A DNA stretch of 64,000 nucleotides, from positions 682,001 to 746,000 of the forward strand of contig NZ_JAHUBR010000001.1 in assembly GCF_025376885.1 (NCBI RefSeq), in the 5' to 3' direction. Positions 51,415 through 60,330 of this stretch are shown here, in pieces. The notes beneath the pieces are model-generated. The model searched no databases. It was given only the letters and a program-made list of their open reading frames with translations, and was not told the origin of the DNA. The position numbers were made by a program, and so were the translations under genes. The stretch's first letter is position 1, and the number at the start of each line of letters is the position of its first letter. This DNA is from Pseudoruegeria sp. SHC-113 (lineage in GTDB: Bacteria > Pseudomonadota > Alphaproteobacteria > Rhodobacterales > Rhodobacteraceae).

Positions 51415-52290
51415 TCAGTTCAACAGGCCCGCGTGGCGCAGGGCGGCGTCGATCTTCTCGCGCGTGGGCGCGGTGGCCGGGGTGAGCGGCAGGCGGATTT
51501 CCTCGCCGCAGAGGCCCAGTTTGCTCATCGCGTATTTCGCGCCCACGAGGCCGGGCTCGGTGAAGATTGCCATATGCAGCGGCATCAGGCGGTCCAGAAG
51601 CGAAAGCGCGGCCGGGTAATCGCCGGAAAGCGTTGCAGCCTGGAAATCGGCGCAGAGCTTGGGCGCGACGTTGGCCGTCACCGAGATGCAGCCCACGCCG
51701 CCATGGGCGTTGAAGCCGAGCGCGGTGGCGTCTTCGCCGGAGAGCTGCGCGAAATCGGTGCCGCAGGTGATGCGCTGCTGGGGCACGCGGGACAGATCGC
51801 CGGTGGCATCCTTCACGCCCACGATACGCGGCAGCTTCGCCAGCTCGCCCATGGTGTCGGGCGTCATGTCCACGATGGAGCGGCCGGGGATGTTGTAGAT
51901 GATGATCGGCAGGCCACAGGCATCGTGGATGGCGCGGAAATGAGCCTTGAGCCCTTCCTGCGTCGGCTTGTTGTAATAGGGCGTGACCACGAGGATCGCA
52001 TCCGCCCCCACGCTTTCGGCGTGCTGGGCGAGGTGAATCGATTCCGAGGTGCTGTTGGAGCCAGCGCCCGCGATCACCGGCACGCGGCCCGCGGCGGCTT
52101 TCACCACCTCTTCCACCACGATCTCATGCTCGCGGTGGCTCAAGGTGGGGCTTTCGCCGGTGGTGCCCACGGGCACGAAACCGCTGGAGCCTTCAGCAAT
52201 GTGCCAATCGACGAGGCGTTTGAGCGTGTCGATATCCAGTTCGCCGTTCTTGAACGGCGTCACCAGGGCTGGAATGGACCCTTTGAACAT
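51415..52290 (-). CDS. dapA: 4-hydroxy-tetrahydrodipicolinate synthase
   Basis: 291 residues, the standard DapA length. [19 protein letters not shown] contains the conserved pyruvate-carboxylate-binding TTGE, Tyr132 lies in [10 protein letters not shown] and the Schiff-base Lys160 in [10 protein letters not shown]. It joins pyruvate with aspartate semialdehyde in lysine and diaminopimelate synthesis. AAGGAGACGTGTC precedes the ATG. Divergent from the lytic transglycosylase, which works on the same wall material. Confidence 0.97.
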   Translation of the reverse strand: MFKGSIPALVTPFKNGELDIDTLKRLVDWHIAEGSSGFVPVGTTGESPTLSHREHEIVVEEVVKAAAGRVPVIAGAGSNSTSESIHLAQHAESVGADAILVVTPYYNKPTQEGLKAHFRAIHDACGLPIIIYNIPGRSIVDMTPDTMGELAKLPRIVGVKDATGDLSRVPQQRITCGTDFAQLSGEDATALGFNAHGGVGCISVTANVAPKLCADFQAATLSGDYPAALSLLDRLMPLHMAIFTEPGLVGAKYAMSKLGLCGEEIRLPLTPATAPTREKIDAALRHAGLLN

Positions 52291-52462
52291 GACACGTCTC
52301 CTTTGGTTCGAATTTTTCTGTATGATGTGGGCGAGTCGCCCGATTGCAAGCGCGCGGAACCTATCCGCGATCGCGGCAATTGCCAAGTTTGTGAATTGCC
52401 CCTGTGCGGGGCGGGGCTAGAGTTCCGAAAACGGGCGGAAGCCGAGCAGAGGTTTGCAGAGA

Positions 52463-54406
52463 ATGCACCGATTGAGCTTACTTGTGAGCAGCCTATTCCT
52501 GTGCGCCGCGACAGCGGTCGGCGCGCAGCAGCTTTCCGAGGCCCGCGTGCTGGGCAACGCCTTTGAGGCGATGCGGCAGGGGGACTGGGACGAAGCCACC
52601 CGCCGCGCGCGGGCGGGCAATGAAGTTGTCGAGGATCTGGTGGAATGGCACCGCCTACGCGCAGGCCGGGGCGAGATGCCCGACTACATCGCCTTTCTGA
52701 CCGACAACAGCGACTGGCCCGGCCTGCCGCTGCTGCGCAAACGCGGGGAGGACAGCATCCCGCGCGGGGCGTCGCCGCAGAATGTCCTGGCCTACTTTGG
52801 GGGCGCGCTTCCGCAAACCGGCGTCGGCGCGTTGCGGCTTGGAGAAGCGCAGGCGCGGCTTGGCAATCAGGGCGAGGCCGAGGCCACGCTGGTGCTGGCT
52901 TGGCGCACGCTGGATCTGACCCGCGAAGAGCGCGAGGCCTTCCTTGAGCGGCACGGCAAGCTTGTGACGCCGCACAATGAGGCACGGCTCGACATGCTGC
53001 TGTGGCAGGGCGAGAAGATTCAGGCCGAGGCGATGTATCCTTTCGTATCCGAGGGCTGGCGGGCGCTGGGCGCAGCGCGGCTTGCGTTGCGCGATCAGGC
53101 GCCGGGTGTGGATGGGCTGATCGAGAAGGTCCCAGCGTCACTCGCTGATCATCCGGGGCTGGCCTATGAGCGGTTCAACTGGCGCGCCCGCAAGGGGCGC
53201 AATGCCGATGCGATCGCGCTTCTTCTGGAGCGCAGCACAAGCGCTGCCGCCCTTGGCGAGCCGGAGCGCTGGTCCGGCTGGCGGCGGGCGCTTGCGCGGG
53301 TGGAAATGCGCGAAGGCAACGCGCAGACGGCCTATCGCATCGCGGCCAACCACTTCCTGACCGGCGGCAGCGCTTATGCCGATCTGGAGTGGCTCGCGGG
53401 CTATATCGCCCTGCGCTACCTGAACGATCCGGCCACGGCCTACGGGCATTTCTCCCACCTGCGCGAGGAGGTCTCCTCTCCGATCAGCAACGGGCGCGCG
53501 GGCTACTGGCAGGGCCGGGCGCTTGCGGCGATGGGCGAGGCCGATCGGGCGCGGGAGGCCTATGCCTTCGGCGCGACCTATCAATCGAGCTTCTACGGGC
53601 TGCTCGCGGCCGAAGCCGCCGGGCTGCCGATGGACCCGGCGCTGACCGGGGCGGAGGTCTTCCCCGACTGGCGACAGGCCAGCTTCATGACCAGCGACGT
53701 GCTGCATGCGGCGCTGATCCTGCACAAGGCAGGCGAACTGAGCCTTGCGGAGCGCTTCCTCGTGCATCTGGCCGAAACGCAGGACCGCACGGCGCTGGGG
53801 CAGCTTGGCGATCTGGCCTTTGCCATCAACGAGCCGCATATCGCGCTGATGGTCGCCAAACAGGCCGCCAGCATGGGGCACGTGATCGACAAGGCCTACT
53901 ACCCCCTTCACGAATTGGCCGACGGGCCCATGCCGGTGCCACCGGAACTGGCGCTTTCCATCGCGCGGCGGGAAAGCGAGTTTGACCCCGCCGTGATCAG
54001 CCCCGTGGGCGCGCGCGGGTTGATGCAGTTGATGCCCGGCACGGCGCAGGACATGGCGAAGGAAGTGGGCGTGGACTATTCCAAGGGCCGCCTGCTGAGC
54101 GACTGGGGCTACAACGCGAAACTCGGCACCGCTTACCTGAACGAGTTGATCGAGGAGTTCGGAGAGAACTATATCCTCGTCTCCGTGGCCTATAACGCCG
54201 GCCCCAGCCGCGCGCGGCGCTGGATCGAGGAGCGCGGCGATCCGCGCTCGGCCGGGGTTGATATCGTCGACTGGATCGAGCACATCCCCTTCACCGAGAC
54301 CCGCAACTACGTGATGCGGGTGACCGAAGCCCTGCCGATTTACCGCGCACGGATGTCGGGGCAGGTGGGCCTTCCACGGCTCGCGGAAGAGTTGAACGGC
54401 TCTTGA
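52463..54406 (+). CDS. Soluble lytic murein transglycosylase (Slt family)
   Basis: 647 residues. Signal peptide HRLSLLVSSLFLCAATAVGAQQ, a long helical superhelix domain (to about 460) as in Slt70, then the catalytic domain with Glu504 in ARRESEFDPAVISPVGARGLMQLMPGTAQDMAKEVG and YNAGPSRARRWIE. It cleaves the glycan strand of peptidoglycan with formation of 1,6-anhydro ends in the periplasm. The first ATG at 52463 is chosen; a TTG lies nine bases earlier. Confidence 0.95.
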   Translation: MHRLSLLVSSLFLCAATAVGAQQLSEARVLGNAFEAMRQGDWDEATRRARAGNEVVEDLVEWHRLRAGRGEMPDYIAFLTDNSDWPGLPLLRKRGEDSIPRGASPQNVLAYFGGALPQTGVGALRLGEAQARLGNQGEAEATLVLAWRTLDLTREEREAFLERHGKLVTPHNEARLDMLLWQGEKIQAEAMYPFVSEGWRALGAARLALRDQAPGVDGLIEKVPASLADHPGLAYERFNWRARKGRNADAIALLLERSTSAAALGEPERWSGWRRALARVEMREGNAQTAYRIAANHFLTGGSAYADLEWLAGYIALRYLNDPATAYGHFSHLREEVSSPISNGRAGYWQGRALAAMGEADRAREAYAFGATYQSSFYGLLAAEAAGLPMDPALTGAEVFPDWRQASFMTSDVLHAALILHKAGELSLAERFLVHLAETQDRTALGQLGDLAFAINEPHIALMVAKQAASMGHVIDKAYYPLHELADGPMPVPPELALSIARRESEFDPAVISPVGARGLMQLMPGTAQDMAKEVGVDYSKGRLLSDWGYNAKLGTAYLNELIEEFGENYILVSVAYNAGPSRARRWIEERGDPRSAGVDIVDWIEHIPFTETRNYVMRVTEALPIYRARMSGQVGLPRLAEELNGS

Positions 54407-54415
54407 GGGGAAGGT

Positions 54416-54495
54416 TGCGCTGCGGGCCTTGCGCCCCGCAGCGCAGGCAAGAGCGGGGCTCTGCCCCGCACCCCGAGATATTTGTAGAACAAAGT
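54416..54495. repeat. Hairpins plus dispersed motif, copy B
   Basis: TGCGCTGCGGG/CCCGCAGCGCA (54416-54445) and GCGGGGC/GCCCCGC (54453-54469) are followed by CCCCGAGATATTTG and TAGAACAAAGT, a relative of the sequence at 47651. It sits between the slt stop and the convergent EamA gene and could terminate both. Confidence 0.65.
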
Positions 54496-54499
54496 AGGC

Positions 54500-55399
54500 T
54501 CAGGAGGCGGGTTTGGCCGGATCCTCCGGGGGCGCGGCGCGGGCCCGGCTGCGCAGCAGCGTGAAGATGCCGGCGGCGGTGACAATGGCAGCCCCCAGCG
54601 CCACATTGGGGCGCAGCGCTTCGCCGAAGAGCAGGATGCCCATGGTGGAGGCGAAGACGAGTTGCAGATAGGCGAAGGGTTGTACGGCGCTGGCCTCGGC
54701 CACGGCGTAGCATTTGATCAGCAGCCAGTGGCCAAGCGCGCCAAAGACGCAGAGCAGCGCCATCCAGCCCCAATCCGGCGCTGTCATCGGCTCCCACGAC
54801 CAGATCCCGATGGCTGTCATCGCGGCGGCGCCCACGGTGCCTGTCCAGAAGAAGCTCGTCGCGGCGCTGTCCTTGCGGGCGGCGAAGCGGGTGGCGAGCC
54901 CGTAGCAGGCAAACATCGTGGCCGAGAGCAGCGGCACCACGGCGGCCGGAGCAAAGACGCCGCTGCCGGGCTGCAGGATGATCAGCACGCCGATGAAGCC
55001 GATGCCGATGGCGCCCCAACGCCGCCAGCCGACCTTTTCGCCCAGCACCGGGCCTGAGAGCGCGGCGATGATCAGCGGGTAGCAGGCGAAGACGGCGTGG
55101 CTTTCTACGAGGCCGAGCAGCACGAAGGCCAGAACCATCACGCAGATCTCCATGGCCAGCAGGAGCCCCCGGAAGATCTGCAGCAGCGGTTGGCCCGTGC
55201 GCGCGGTGGCGCGCAGCCCGCCCGGGCGGCGCGCGGCGATCACCACCACGAAGGCGGCGAAGAACCAGTAGCGCACCATCACAACCATCAACGTGTTGTA
55301 TTCGCCCGCAAGGTGGCGCGAGATGCCGTCCTGCAGGGCGAAGACGAAGGTGGTGGCGACCATCAGAAGGATGCCGAGCCGGGTGTTCTGCTCCGTCAT
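54500..55399 (-). CDS. EamA/DMT family transporter
   Basis: 299 residues with ten hydrophobic helices in two repeats of five. RLGILLMVATTFVFALQDGISRHLAGEY and RWGAIGIGFIGVLIILQPG are typical of the drug/metabolite transporter superfamily (S-adenosylmethionine or amino-acid export types). The substrate cannot be inferred. Its start overlaps the mnmD stop by three bases (ATGA), so it is read with mnmD. Confidence 0.92.
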   Translation of the reverse strand: MTEQNTRLGILLMVATTFVFALQDGISRHLAGEYNTLMVVMVRYWFFAAFVVVIAARRPGGLRATARTGQPLLQIFRGLLLAMEICVMVLAFVLLGLVESHAVFACYPLIIAALSGPVLGEKVGWRRWGAIGIGFIGVLIILQPGSGVFAPAAVVPLLSATMFACYGLATRFAARKDSAATSFFWTGTVGAAAMTAIGIWSWEPMTAPDWGWMALLCVFGALGHWLLIKCYAVAEASAVQPFAYLQLVFASTMGILLFGEALRPNVALGAAIVTAAGIFTLLRSRARAAPPEDPAKPAS

Positions 55400-56088
55400 T
55401 TGGGTGCTGCCGGGCCGGTGAGCGTGGCTTTCGTCATGTGGCGTTTGCGCCCGTGGCCGGGGATACGCTCAACGGTGAAGCCCGCCTCCGCGAGCCCGCG
55501 CCGCACGAAACCGGCGGCCGTGTAGGTGGCGGCGCTGCCGCCGGGCGCAGTGTGGCGGGCAACCTCGCGCATCAGCGCCTCTTCCCAGAGCTCGGGGTTG
55601 CGTGCAGGCGCGAAGCCGTCGAGGAACCAGGCGTCGGCCTTGCCCTCCCAGCGGGCCAGCTCCTGCCGCGCATCGCCGATGCGGATGTCGGCGATGAGAT
55701 CGGGCAGGGTGACCTGCCGCGCGCCGGCCTCCCATTGTGCAAGGAAGGGATCGGCAATGGCGCGGGCCTCGGGGAAGGCCGCGAGCGCGCGAGCCATGTC
55801 GGTGGCCGTCATCGGGTAGGCTTCGAAACTGGTGAAGCGCAGCGGGCCGCTCTGGCCGCTATCCCGCCACGCCAGCAGCGCCGCGAAGAGGTTCAGCCCG
55901 GTGCCAAAGCCCAGTTCCGCGATCTGAAACCCCGGTTTGAAGCGCGCCGGAAGCCCGTTGCCGGCCAGAAACACATGCCGCGTCTCCGCAAGGCCGTTTT
56001 CCAGCGAGAAATAGGGGTCGTCGAACTGGCGGGAGACGGGCAGGGCGCCGTCGCGCCAGTCGAGATCGGCTGTCTGGCTCCGGGGCAT
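55396..56088 (-). CDS. mnmD: tRNA mnm5s2U34 methyltransferase MnmD
   Basis: 230 residues. SRQFDDPYFSLENGLAETRHVFLAGNGL and IAELGFGTGLNLFAALLAWRD (SAM site) with AWFLDGFAPARNPELWEEALMREVARHTAPGGSAATYTAAGFVRRGL match the methyltransferase half of MnmC. It makes the final methylation of mnm5s2U at the wobble base. The oxidase half is encoded separately and divergently 54 bp away. Start at 56088. Confidence 0.95.
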   Translation of the reverse strand: MPRSQTADLDWRDGALPVSRQFDDPYFSLENGLAETRHVFLAGNGLPARFKPGFQIAELGFGTGLNLFAALLAWRDSGQSGPLRFTSFEAYPMTATDMARALAAFPEARAIADPFLAQWEAGARQVTLPDLIADIRIGDARQELARWEGKADAWFLDGFAPARNPELWEEALMREVARHTAPGGSAATYTAAGFVRRGLAEAGFTVERIPGHGRKRHMTKATLTGPAAPK

Positions 56089-56142
56089 GGGATATCCTAA
56101 AAGCAGGGGCGAACGGGCGGACAATGGCGAAGGCGGCGGGCG

Positions 56143-57183
56143 ATGGCAACGGTGGATGTGACGGTACGCGGCGCGGGGATCTTTGGGCTTTCGGTGGCCT
56201 GGGCCTGCCTGCAGGCGGGCGCGCGGGTGCGCGTGGTGGACCCTTATGGCGTGGGCGCGGGGGCGTCGGGCGGGCTCGTGGGGGCGCTGGCCCCGCATAC
56301 GCCGGAGCGGTGGAATGCGAAGAAGCAGTTCCAGTTCGAAAGCCTGATGATGGCGGAAGGGTTTTGGCAGGCGGTGGCGCAGGCCGGCGGGCAGGATCCG
56401 GGCTATGCGCGCTCCGGCCGGCTGCAGCCCATCGCCGACGACCGCAGCCTTGCGCTGGCGCAGGAGCGCGCCGCGCAGACCGAAGCGCTCTGGCAGGGCA
56501 AAGCGGTATGGCAGGTGGTGCCGCAAGGCGCGCATGAGGGCTGGCGGCCCGAGAGCCCCACGGGGTTCCTGATCCACGACACGCTGAGCGGCCGGATGCA
56601 TCCGCGCCGGGCCTCGGCCGCTCTGGCTGCGGCGCTGACGGCACGCGGGGCGGAGATCGTGGCCGAGGCAGCCGACGAAGGGCAGGTGCTCTGGGCCACG
56701 GGCCACGCCGGGCTTGCGGCGCTGTCGGAGGCCTTTGGGCGTAGCCTTGGCGGCGGGGTGAAAGGGCAGGCGTTGCTCCTGCGCTTCGCCGCGTCGGACA
56801 AGCCGCAGCTCTTCGCCGATGCGCTGCATATCATCCCCCATGCCGATGGCACGGTGGCGATCGGCTCCACCAGTGAACGGGAGTTCAGCGACCCTGCGTC
56901 CACGGATGAGCAGCTTGATGCCATCCACGCCCGCGCGCTTGCGGCCTTTCCGATGCTGCAAGGCGCAGAGGTGCTGGAGCGCTGGGCCGGGGTGCGCCCA
57001 CGCGCCAAAAGCCGCGCGCCGATGCTGGGGGCGTGGCCCGGAAGGCCCGGCCATTTCATCGCCAACGGCGGCTTCAAGATCGGTTTCGGCATGGCCCCGA
57101 AAGTGGCGCAGGTGATGGCAGGCCTGATACTGGAGGGGCGCGACGCGATCCCCGAAGGCTTCCGCGTGGAAGACAACCTCTAG
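56143..57183 (+). CDS. mnmC: FAD-dependent oxidoreductase corresponding to MnmC C-terminal half
   Basis: 346 residues, DAO-type FAD fold. VRGAGIFGLSVAWACLQAGARVRVVD (FAD motif), GAGASGGLVGALAPHTPERWNAKKQFQFE, and the C-terminal RAKSRAPMLGAWPGRPGHFIANGGFKIGFGMAPKVAQVMA. It resembles the cmnm5U-to-nm5U oxidative decarboxymethylating half of E. coli MnmC. The start is 54 bases from mnmD on the other strand, which strengthens the assignment. Confidence 0.85.
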   Translation: MATVDVTVRGAGIFGLSVAWACLQAGARVRVVDPYGVGAGASGGLVGALAPHTPERWNAKKQFQFESLMMAEGFWQAVAQAGGQDPGYARSGRLQPIADDRSLALAQERAAQTEALWQGKAVWQVVPQGAHEGWRPESPTGFLIHDTLSGRMHPRRASAALAAALTARGAEIVAEAADEGQVLWATGHAGLAALSEAFGRSLGGGVKGQALLLRFAASDKPQLFADALHIIPHADGTVAIGSTSEREFSDPASTDEQLDAIHARALAAFPMLQGAEVLERWAGVRPRAKSRAPMLGAWPGRPGHFIANGGFKIGFGMAPKVAQVMAGLILEGRDAIPEGFRVEDNL

Positions 57184-57187
57184 CACT

Positions 57188-58000
57188 TCAGGCAGGCGTG
57201 GCTTCGGCCTCCATGCAAAGCCGCCCATCCTCAGCGCGCACCCAGAGGCGCTGGCCCTTGCGGCAGAACATGGCCGCCTCGCTGTGCATCAGGGGCGCGG
57301 TGGCGCGGAAGCGGAAGGCCGCGAGCGGCCCCAGCTCTGCTTGTGCCTTTTCCATCAGCATATGCGCCAGCAGGGGGCCGTGTACCACAAGGCCTGCGTA
57401 GCCTTCTATCTGACGGGCATAGACCTCATCGTAGTGGATGCGGTGGCCGTTGAAGGTCAGGGCGGAGTAGCGAAACAGCAGCGTGCTGTTGAAAGCGCGC
57501 CGAGTGGCACTCTCCTCATCCGTTGGCGCTTGCGGCGCGACGGGGCGCGGCGTGGCGGGGTCGGCCTCCTGCCGGTAGACGAGATCCTGCCATTCGGTGA
57601 TACAGAGTTCGCCGCCCTGCCAGATCTCGTGGCGCAGGGTGACGAAACCCAAAGGCCCGCTGCGTCCCTCCTTACGCTTGGTGGCCTCCACGGTGCTGCG
57701 CTTCTTAGCCGGGGTGCCGCAAGTAAGCGGCGCGTGGAAGGTGAGCCGCCCCCCGGCCCACATGCGGCGGGGCAGGCCCATGTCGGGGATCAGGCCCTGC
57801 CCGGTGCGCGGATGGCCGTCCCGCCCGAGGGCGTCCGGGGGCTGCGCATCCCAGAAATAGATCTGGTGCCAGAAAGGCGGCAGCGCCGCGCCCGCCGATG
57901 GCGCGGCCCCGGCCCGGCCAAGGCTTGCATGCAGGGCTTGTGCCCGCGCCGGATCCAGCGCGCAGGTTAGGGTTTGATAAAAGGGGGCTTTCTCTGGCAT
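57188..58000 (-). CDS. MaoC-fold hydratase, mesaconyl-C4-CoA (3-methylfumaryl-CoA) hydratase type
   Basis: 270 residues. LPPFWHQIYFWDAQPPDALGRDGHPRTGQGLIPDMGLPRRMWAGGRLTF and the later FSALTFNGHRIHYDEVYARQIEGYAGLVVHGPLLAHM (hot-dog hydratase motif) match FAS1-like/MaoC dehydratases, especially the 3-methylfumaryl-CoA hydratase branch. The likely reaction is addition of water to a branched unsaturated dicarboxylyl-CoA. No other genes of the 3-hydroxypropionate or itaconate pathways are adjacent. Confidence 0.85.
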   Translation of the reverse strand: MPEKAPFYQTLTCALDPARAQALHASLGRAGAAPSAGAALPPFWHQIYFWDAQPPDALGRDGHPRTGQGLIPDMGLPRRMWAGGRLTFHAPLTCGTPAKKRSTVEATKRKEGRSGPLGFVTLRHEIWQGGELCITEWQDLVYRQEADPATPRPVAPQAPTDEESATRRAFNSTLLFRYSALTFNGHRIHYDEVYARQIEGYAGLVVHGPLLAHMLMEKAQAELGPLAAFRFRATAPLMHSEAAMFCRKGQRLWVRAEDGRLCMEAEATPA

Positions 58001-58045
58001 GATCCCAGCTTATTGGAGAAACACAGGTCATTTGAAGGGGGGAAC

Positions 58046-58441
58046 ATGCCGAGCGTGTCGTCTCTGGACCATCTGGTCCTGACGGTGGCCGATCTCGACG
58101 CCGCCGTAGCATTTTATTCAGAGGTGCTGGGCATGGAGGCCCGCAGCTTCACGCCCGAAGGGGGCGAGCCGCGCACCGCATTGCATTTCGGGTTGCAGAA
58201 GCTGAACCTGCACGTGGCAGGCAAGGAGTTCGAGCCCAAGGCGCAAACGCCCCAGCCGGGCTCTGCCGATCTTTGCTTTCTCTCGGCCAACAGCCTGAAG
58301 AACTGGCAGGTGCATCTGGCAAACCACGGCGTGAAAGTGGAGGAAGGTCCCGTGCGCCGCACAGGCGCGACAGGGCCGATCGATTCTCTTTACGTGCGCG
58401 ATCCGGACGGCAACCTCGTGGAGATCGCCACCCGCGCTTAA
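58046..58441 (+). CDS. VOC family protein (glyoxalase-like)
   Basis: 131 residues, two beta-alpha-beta-beta-beta units. SLDHLVLTVADLDAAVAFYSEVLGME gives the metal-binding His, TALHFGLQKLNLHVA the mid strand and YVRDPDGNLVEIATR the final Glu ligand. Typical of stand-alone VOC proteins, including the fosfomycin-resistance and dioxygenase types; the substrate is unknown. GGGGGGAAC precedes the start. Its stop overlaps the convergent FMN reductase stop by four bases. Confidence 0.9.
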   Translation: MPSVSSLDHLVLTVADLDAAVAFYSEVLGMEARSFTPEGGEPRTALHFGLQKLNLHVAGKEFEPKAQTPQPGSADLCFLSANSLKNWQVHLANHGVKVEEGPVRRTGATGPIDSLYVRDPDGNLVEIATRA

Positions 58442-58986
58442 GCGGCCTTGGCCAGGGCGCTCAGAGCGCGCAGATCGCTCATCAACTCGGTGAGCGCCTT
58501 CTCATAGCGCACGTTGGTCAGCCTGCCTTGCGCATCGAATTGCTCCTCGCACTGGCCTACCAGAACCTCCGGCCCCGGCAGAACATGGGGGCGGAAAGGA
58601 TTGAGGCACAGCCGCAGCGAGTTCTGCGCCCGCTCGCCGCCTGCGCGCCCGCCGGTGGCCGAGACGATGGCCACGGGCTTGCCGCGCCACGGCCCGCCCT
58701 TGGTGCGGCTCACCCAGTCCAGCGCGTTCTTCAGCACGCCGGAGAGGTTCTTGTTGTATTCCGGCGTCGAGATCACCACCGCATCGGCCGCTGCGACCTG
58801 ATCGGCCAGTGCCTGCACTTGGGCGGGAATGCCCTCGGCATCTTCCAGATCGCCATCATAAAGCGGCAGGCGCAGGTCGGCGCGGACCACTTCGGCCTCG
58901 CCAAACAGCCGCGCGGCCTCTTCCAGAAGTTTACGGTTGTAAGAGCCCGCCCGCAGCGAGCCCGAAATCAGCAGAAGCTTCGGCAT
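58438..58986 (-). CDS. NADPH-dependent FMN reductase
   Basis: 182 residues. LISGSLRAGSYNRKLLEEAARLF is the phosphate-binding loop and STPEYNKNLSGVLKNALDWVSR the FMN loop of the flavodoxin-like NADPH-dependent FMN reductase family (ChrR/YieF/azoreductase relatives). It reduces quinones, chromate or other substrates with NADPH. Stop overlaps the convergent VOC gene. Confidence 0.93.
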   Translation of the reverse strand: MPKLLLISGSLRAGSYNRKLLEEAARLFGEAEVVRADLRLPLYDGDLEDAEGIPAQVQALADQVAAADAVVISTPEYNKNLSGVLKNALDWVSRTKGGPWRGKPVAIVSATGGRAGGERAQNSLRLCLNPFRPHVLPGPEVLVGQCEEQFDAQGRLTNVRYEKALTELMSDLRALSALAKAA

Positions 58987-59105
58987 CTGTCGTCCCTTGT
59001 GTTGTCTCTCTTAGCCCAACCTAGGGCGCGCCGCCGCCCGGCACAGCGCCCCAAAAGCGCACAGGCCCTGCGCACCTGGCACACCGCGCTTCCTCACCTG
59101 GCTGT

Positions 59106-59124
59106 AAATATCCCCGCCGGAGGC
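59106..59124. repeat. Dispersed intergenic motif, copy C
   Basis: AAATATCCCCGCCGGAGGC is the reverse complement of the core at 47651-47669. It lies between the FMN reductase and cobO and lacks the GAACAAAG part. Confidence 0.6.
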
Positions 59125-59156
59125 AAGAAGCTGCACGAAAGGGCAGCGTCTTTCCT

Positions 59157-59777
59157 TCAGTACTCCACACCGATCTGCGCTTTGATCCCGGAGCGGAACG
59201 GATGTTTCACCAGTTCCATTTCCGTTACCAGATCGGCAACCTCGATCAGCTCGTCCTTGGCGTTGCGCCCGGTGAGCACGACATGGGTCATCTCGGGTTT
59301 CTCATCGCGCAGGAAGGCGACAACGTCGTTCACGTCGATGTAATCGTAGCGCAGGGCGATGTTGATCTCGTCCAGCAGCACCATCGTGTTCTTGGGGTCG
59401 CGGATCAGCTCCTTGGCCTTTTCCCAGGCCGCTTTCGCCATCTCGATGTCGCGGCTCTTGTCCTGGGTTTCCCAGGTGAAGCCCTCGCCCATCGTGTGGA
59501 ATTCGCAAAGATCGGCAAAGCGCTCGGTGATCAGGTTGCGCTCGCCGCACTCCATGCCGCCCTTGATGAACTGCACCACGGCGCATGGCATGCCATGGGC
59601 GATGCAGCGGAAGATCATCCCGAAGGCAGCGGAGCTTTTGCCCTTGCCCTTGCCGGTGTGGATGATGATCAGGCCCTTCTTATCCGTCTTCGTGGCCATG
59701 ATCTTGTCGCGAGCGGCCTTCTTCTTGGCCATCTTCATCGCGTGGCGTTCCAGATCTTCCGGGCTCTGTTCCGACAT
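59157..59777 (-). CDS. cobO: Cob(I)yrinic acid a,c-diamide adenosyltransferase
   Basis: 206 residues, the CobA/BtuR type. Walker A HTGKGKGKSSAAFG (41-54), then VVQFIKGGMECGERN and MVLLDEINIALRYDYI. It transfers the adenosyl group from ATP to cob(I)yrinate or cobalamin. Start at 59777 (MSEQSPEDLERHAMKM). Preceded on the same strand by a GFA gene (42-bp gap), a membrane protein, GNAT and cobN. Confidence 0.96.
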   Translation of the reverse strand: MSEQSPEDLERHAMKMAKKKAARDKIMATKTDKKGLIIIHTGKGKGKSSAAFGMIFRCIAHGMPCAVVQFIKGGMECGERNLITERFADLCEFHTMGEGFTWETQDKSRDIEMAKAAWEKAKELIRDPKNTMVLLDEINIALRYDYIDVNDVVAFLRDEKPEMTHVVLTGRNAKDELIEVADLVTEMELVKHPFRSGIKAQIGVEY

Positions 59778-59819
59778 GCCTGTCCTCTTTATTGCTCTGT
59801 GGGGCACCCGCGGGCGGGC

Positions 59820-60245
59820 CTAGGAGGCCTCGCCGATCTCGGGCGCATCGGCTGGAGCGAAACCTTCGTATCTGGGCAGGGCATCGTCAAGCGCGATCCA
59901 CGGCAGTTTCTCGGCGTGATGCACGTGGAAGCGCGGGGTGAAAGCCTCGGGCGACTCGAGCCCGGCGGCATAGAGATGGATCTCGCCTGCGTAGCGTTCG
60001 GCCTGAAAGGCCACGGGCGTGCCGCAGCGGCTGCAGAAATGGCGGGTGACACCGGGGGAGGAGGCATAGGCACCGGGCGTCGCGCCTGTCCAGCGAAAGC
60101 CCGAGCTGCGCACACCGAGGAACGTTACAACCGGGGCGGCGCACTGGCGGCGGCAGTCGGCGCAGTGGCAATGACAGGCCCAGAGCATCGGCCCCTCGGC
60201 TTCCCATCGTGTGTCGCCGCAGAGGCAATGGCCTTTCAGTGTCAT
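59820..60245 (-). CDS. GFA family protein (zinc-binding, Mss4-like)
   Basis: 141 residues. CLCGDTRWEAEG and HCHCADCRRQCAAPVVTFLG form the first zinc sites and FCSRCGTPVAF the second, as in GFA/CENP-V proteins. Named after a glutathione-dependent formaldehyde-activating enzyme, though most members have no proven catalysis. It lies between cobO and a membrane protein gene. Confidence 0.93.
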   Translation of the reverse strand: MTLKGHCLCGDTRWEAEGPMLWACHCHCADCRRQCAAPVVTFLGVRSSGFRWTGATPGAYASSPGVTRHFCSRCGTPVAFQAERYAGEIHLYAAGLESPEAFTPRFHVHHAEKLPWIALDDALPRYEGFAPADAPEIGEAS

Positions 60246-60285
60246 GCTGTCACCCTCCCGTTTGCTCTTTGGCAGGGAACGTGGC

Positions 60286-60318
60286 GAAAACGGGCGCGCG
60301 GGGCAAGGGCGCGCCCGT
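60286..60318 (-). terminator. Terminator behind the palindrome-controlled membrane protein gene
   Basis: ACGGGCGCGC and GCGCGCCCGT form a 10-bp stem with a nine-base loop, followed on the minus strand by TTTTCG. Confidence 0.7.
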
Positions 60319-60330
60319 CTTGGGCGGCGG

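Noticed and set aside
59040-59156. Terminator or cobalamin riboswitch around cobO
   Set aside because: No B12-box-like sequence and no GC stem with a T-run seen; a riboswitch for the cob genes, if any, would be upstream of cobN outside the window.
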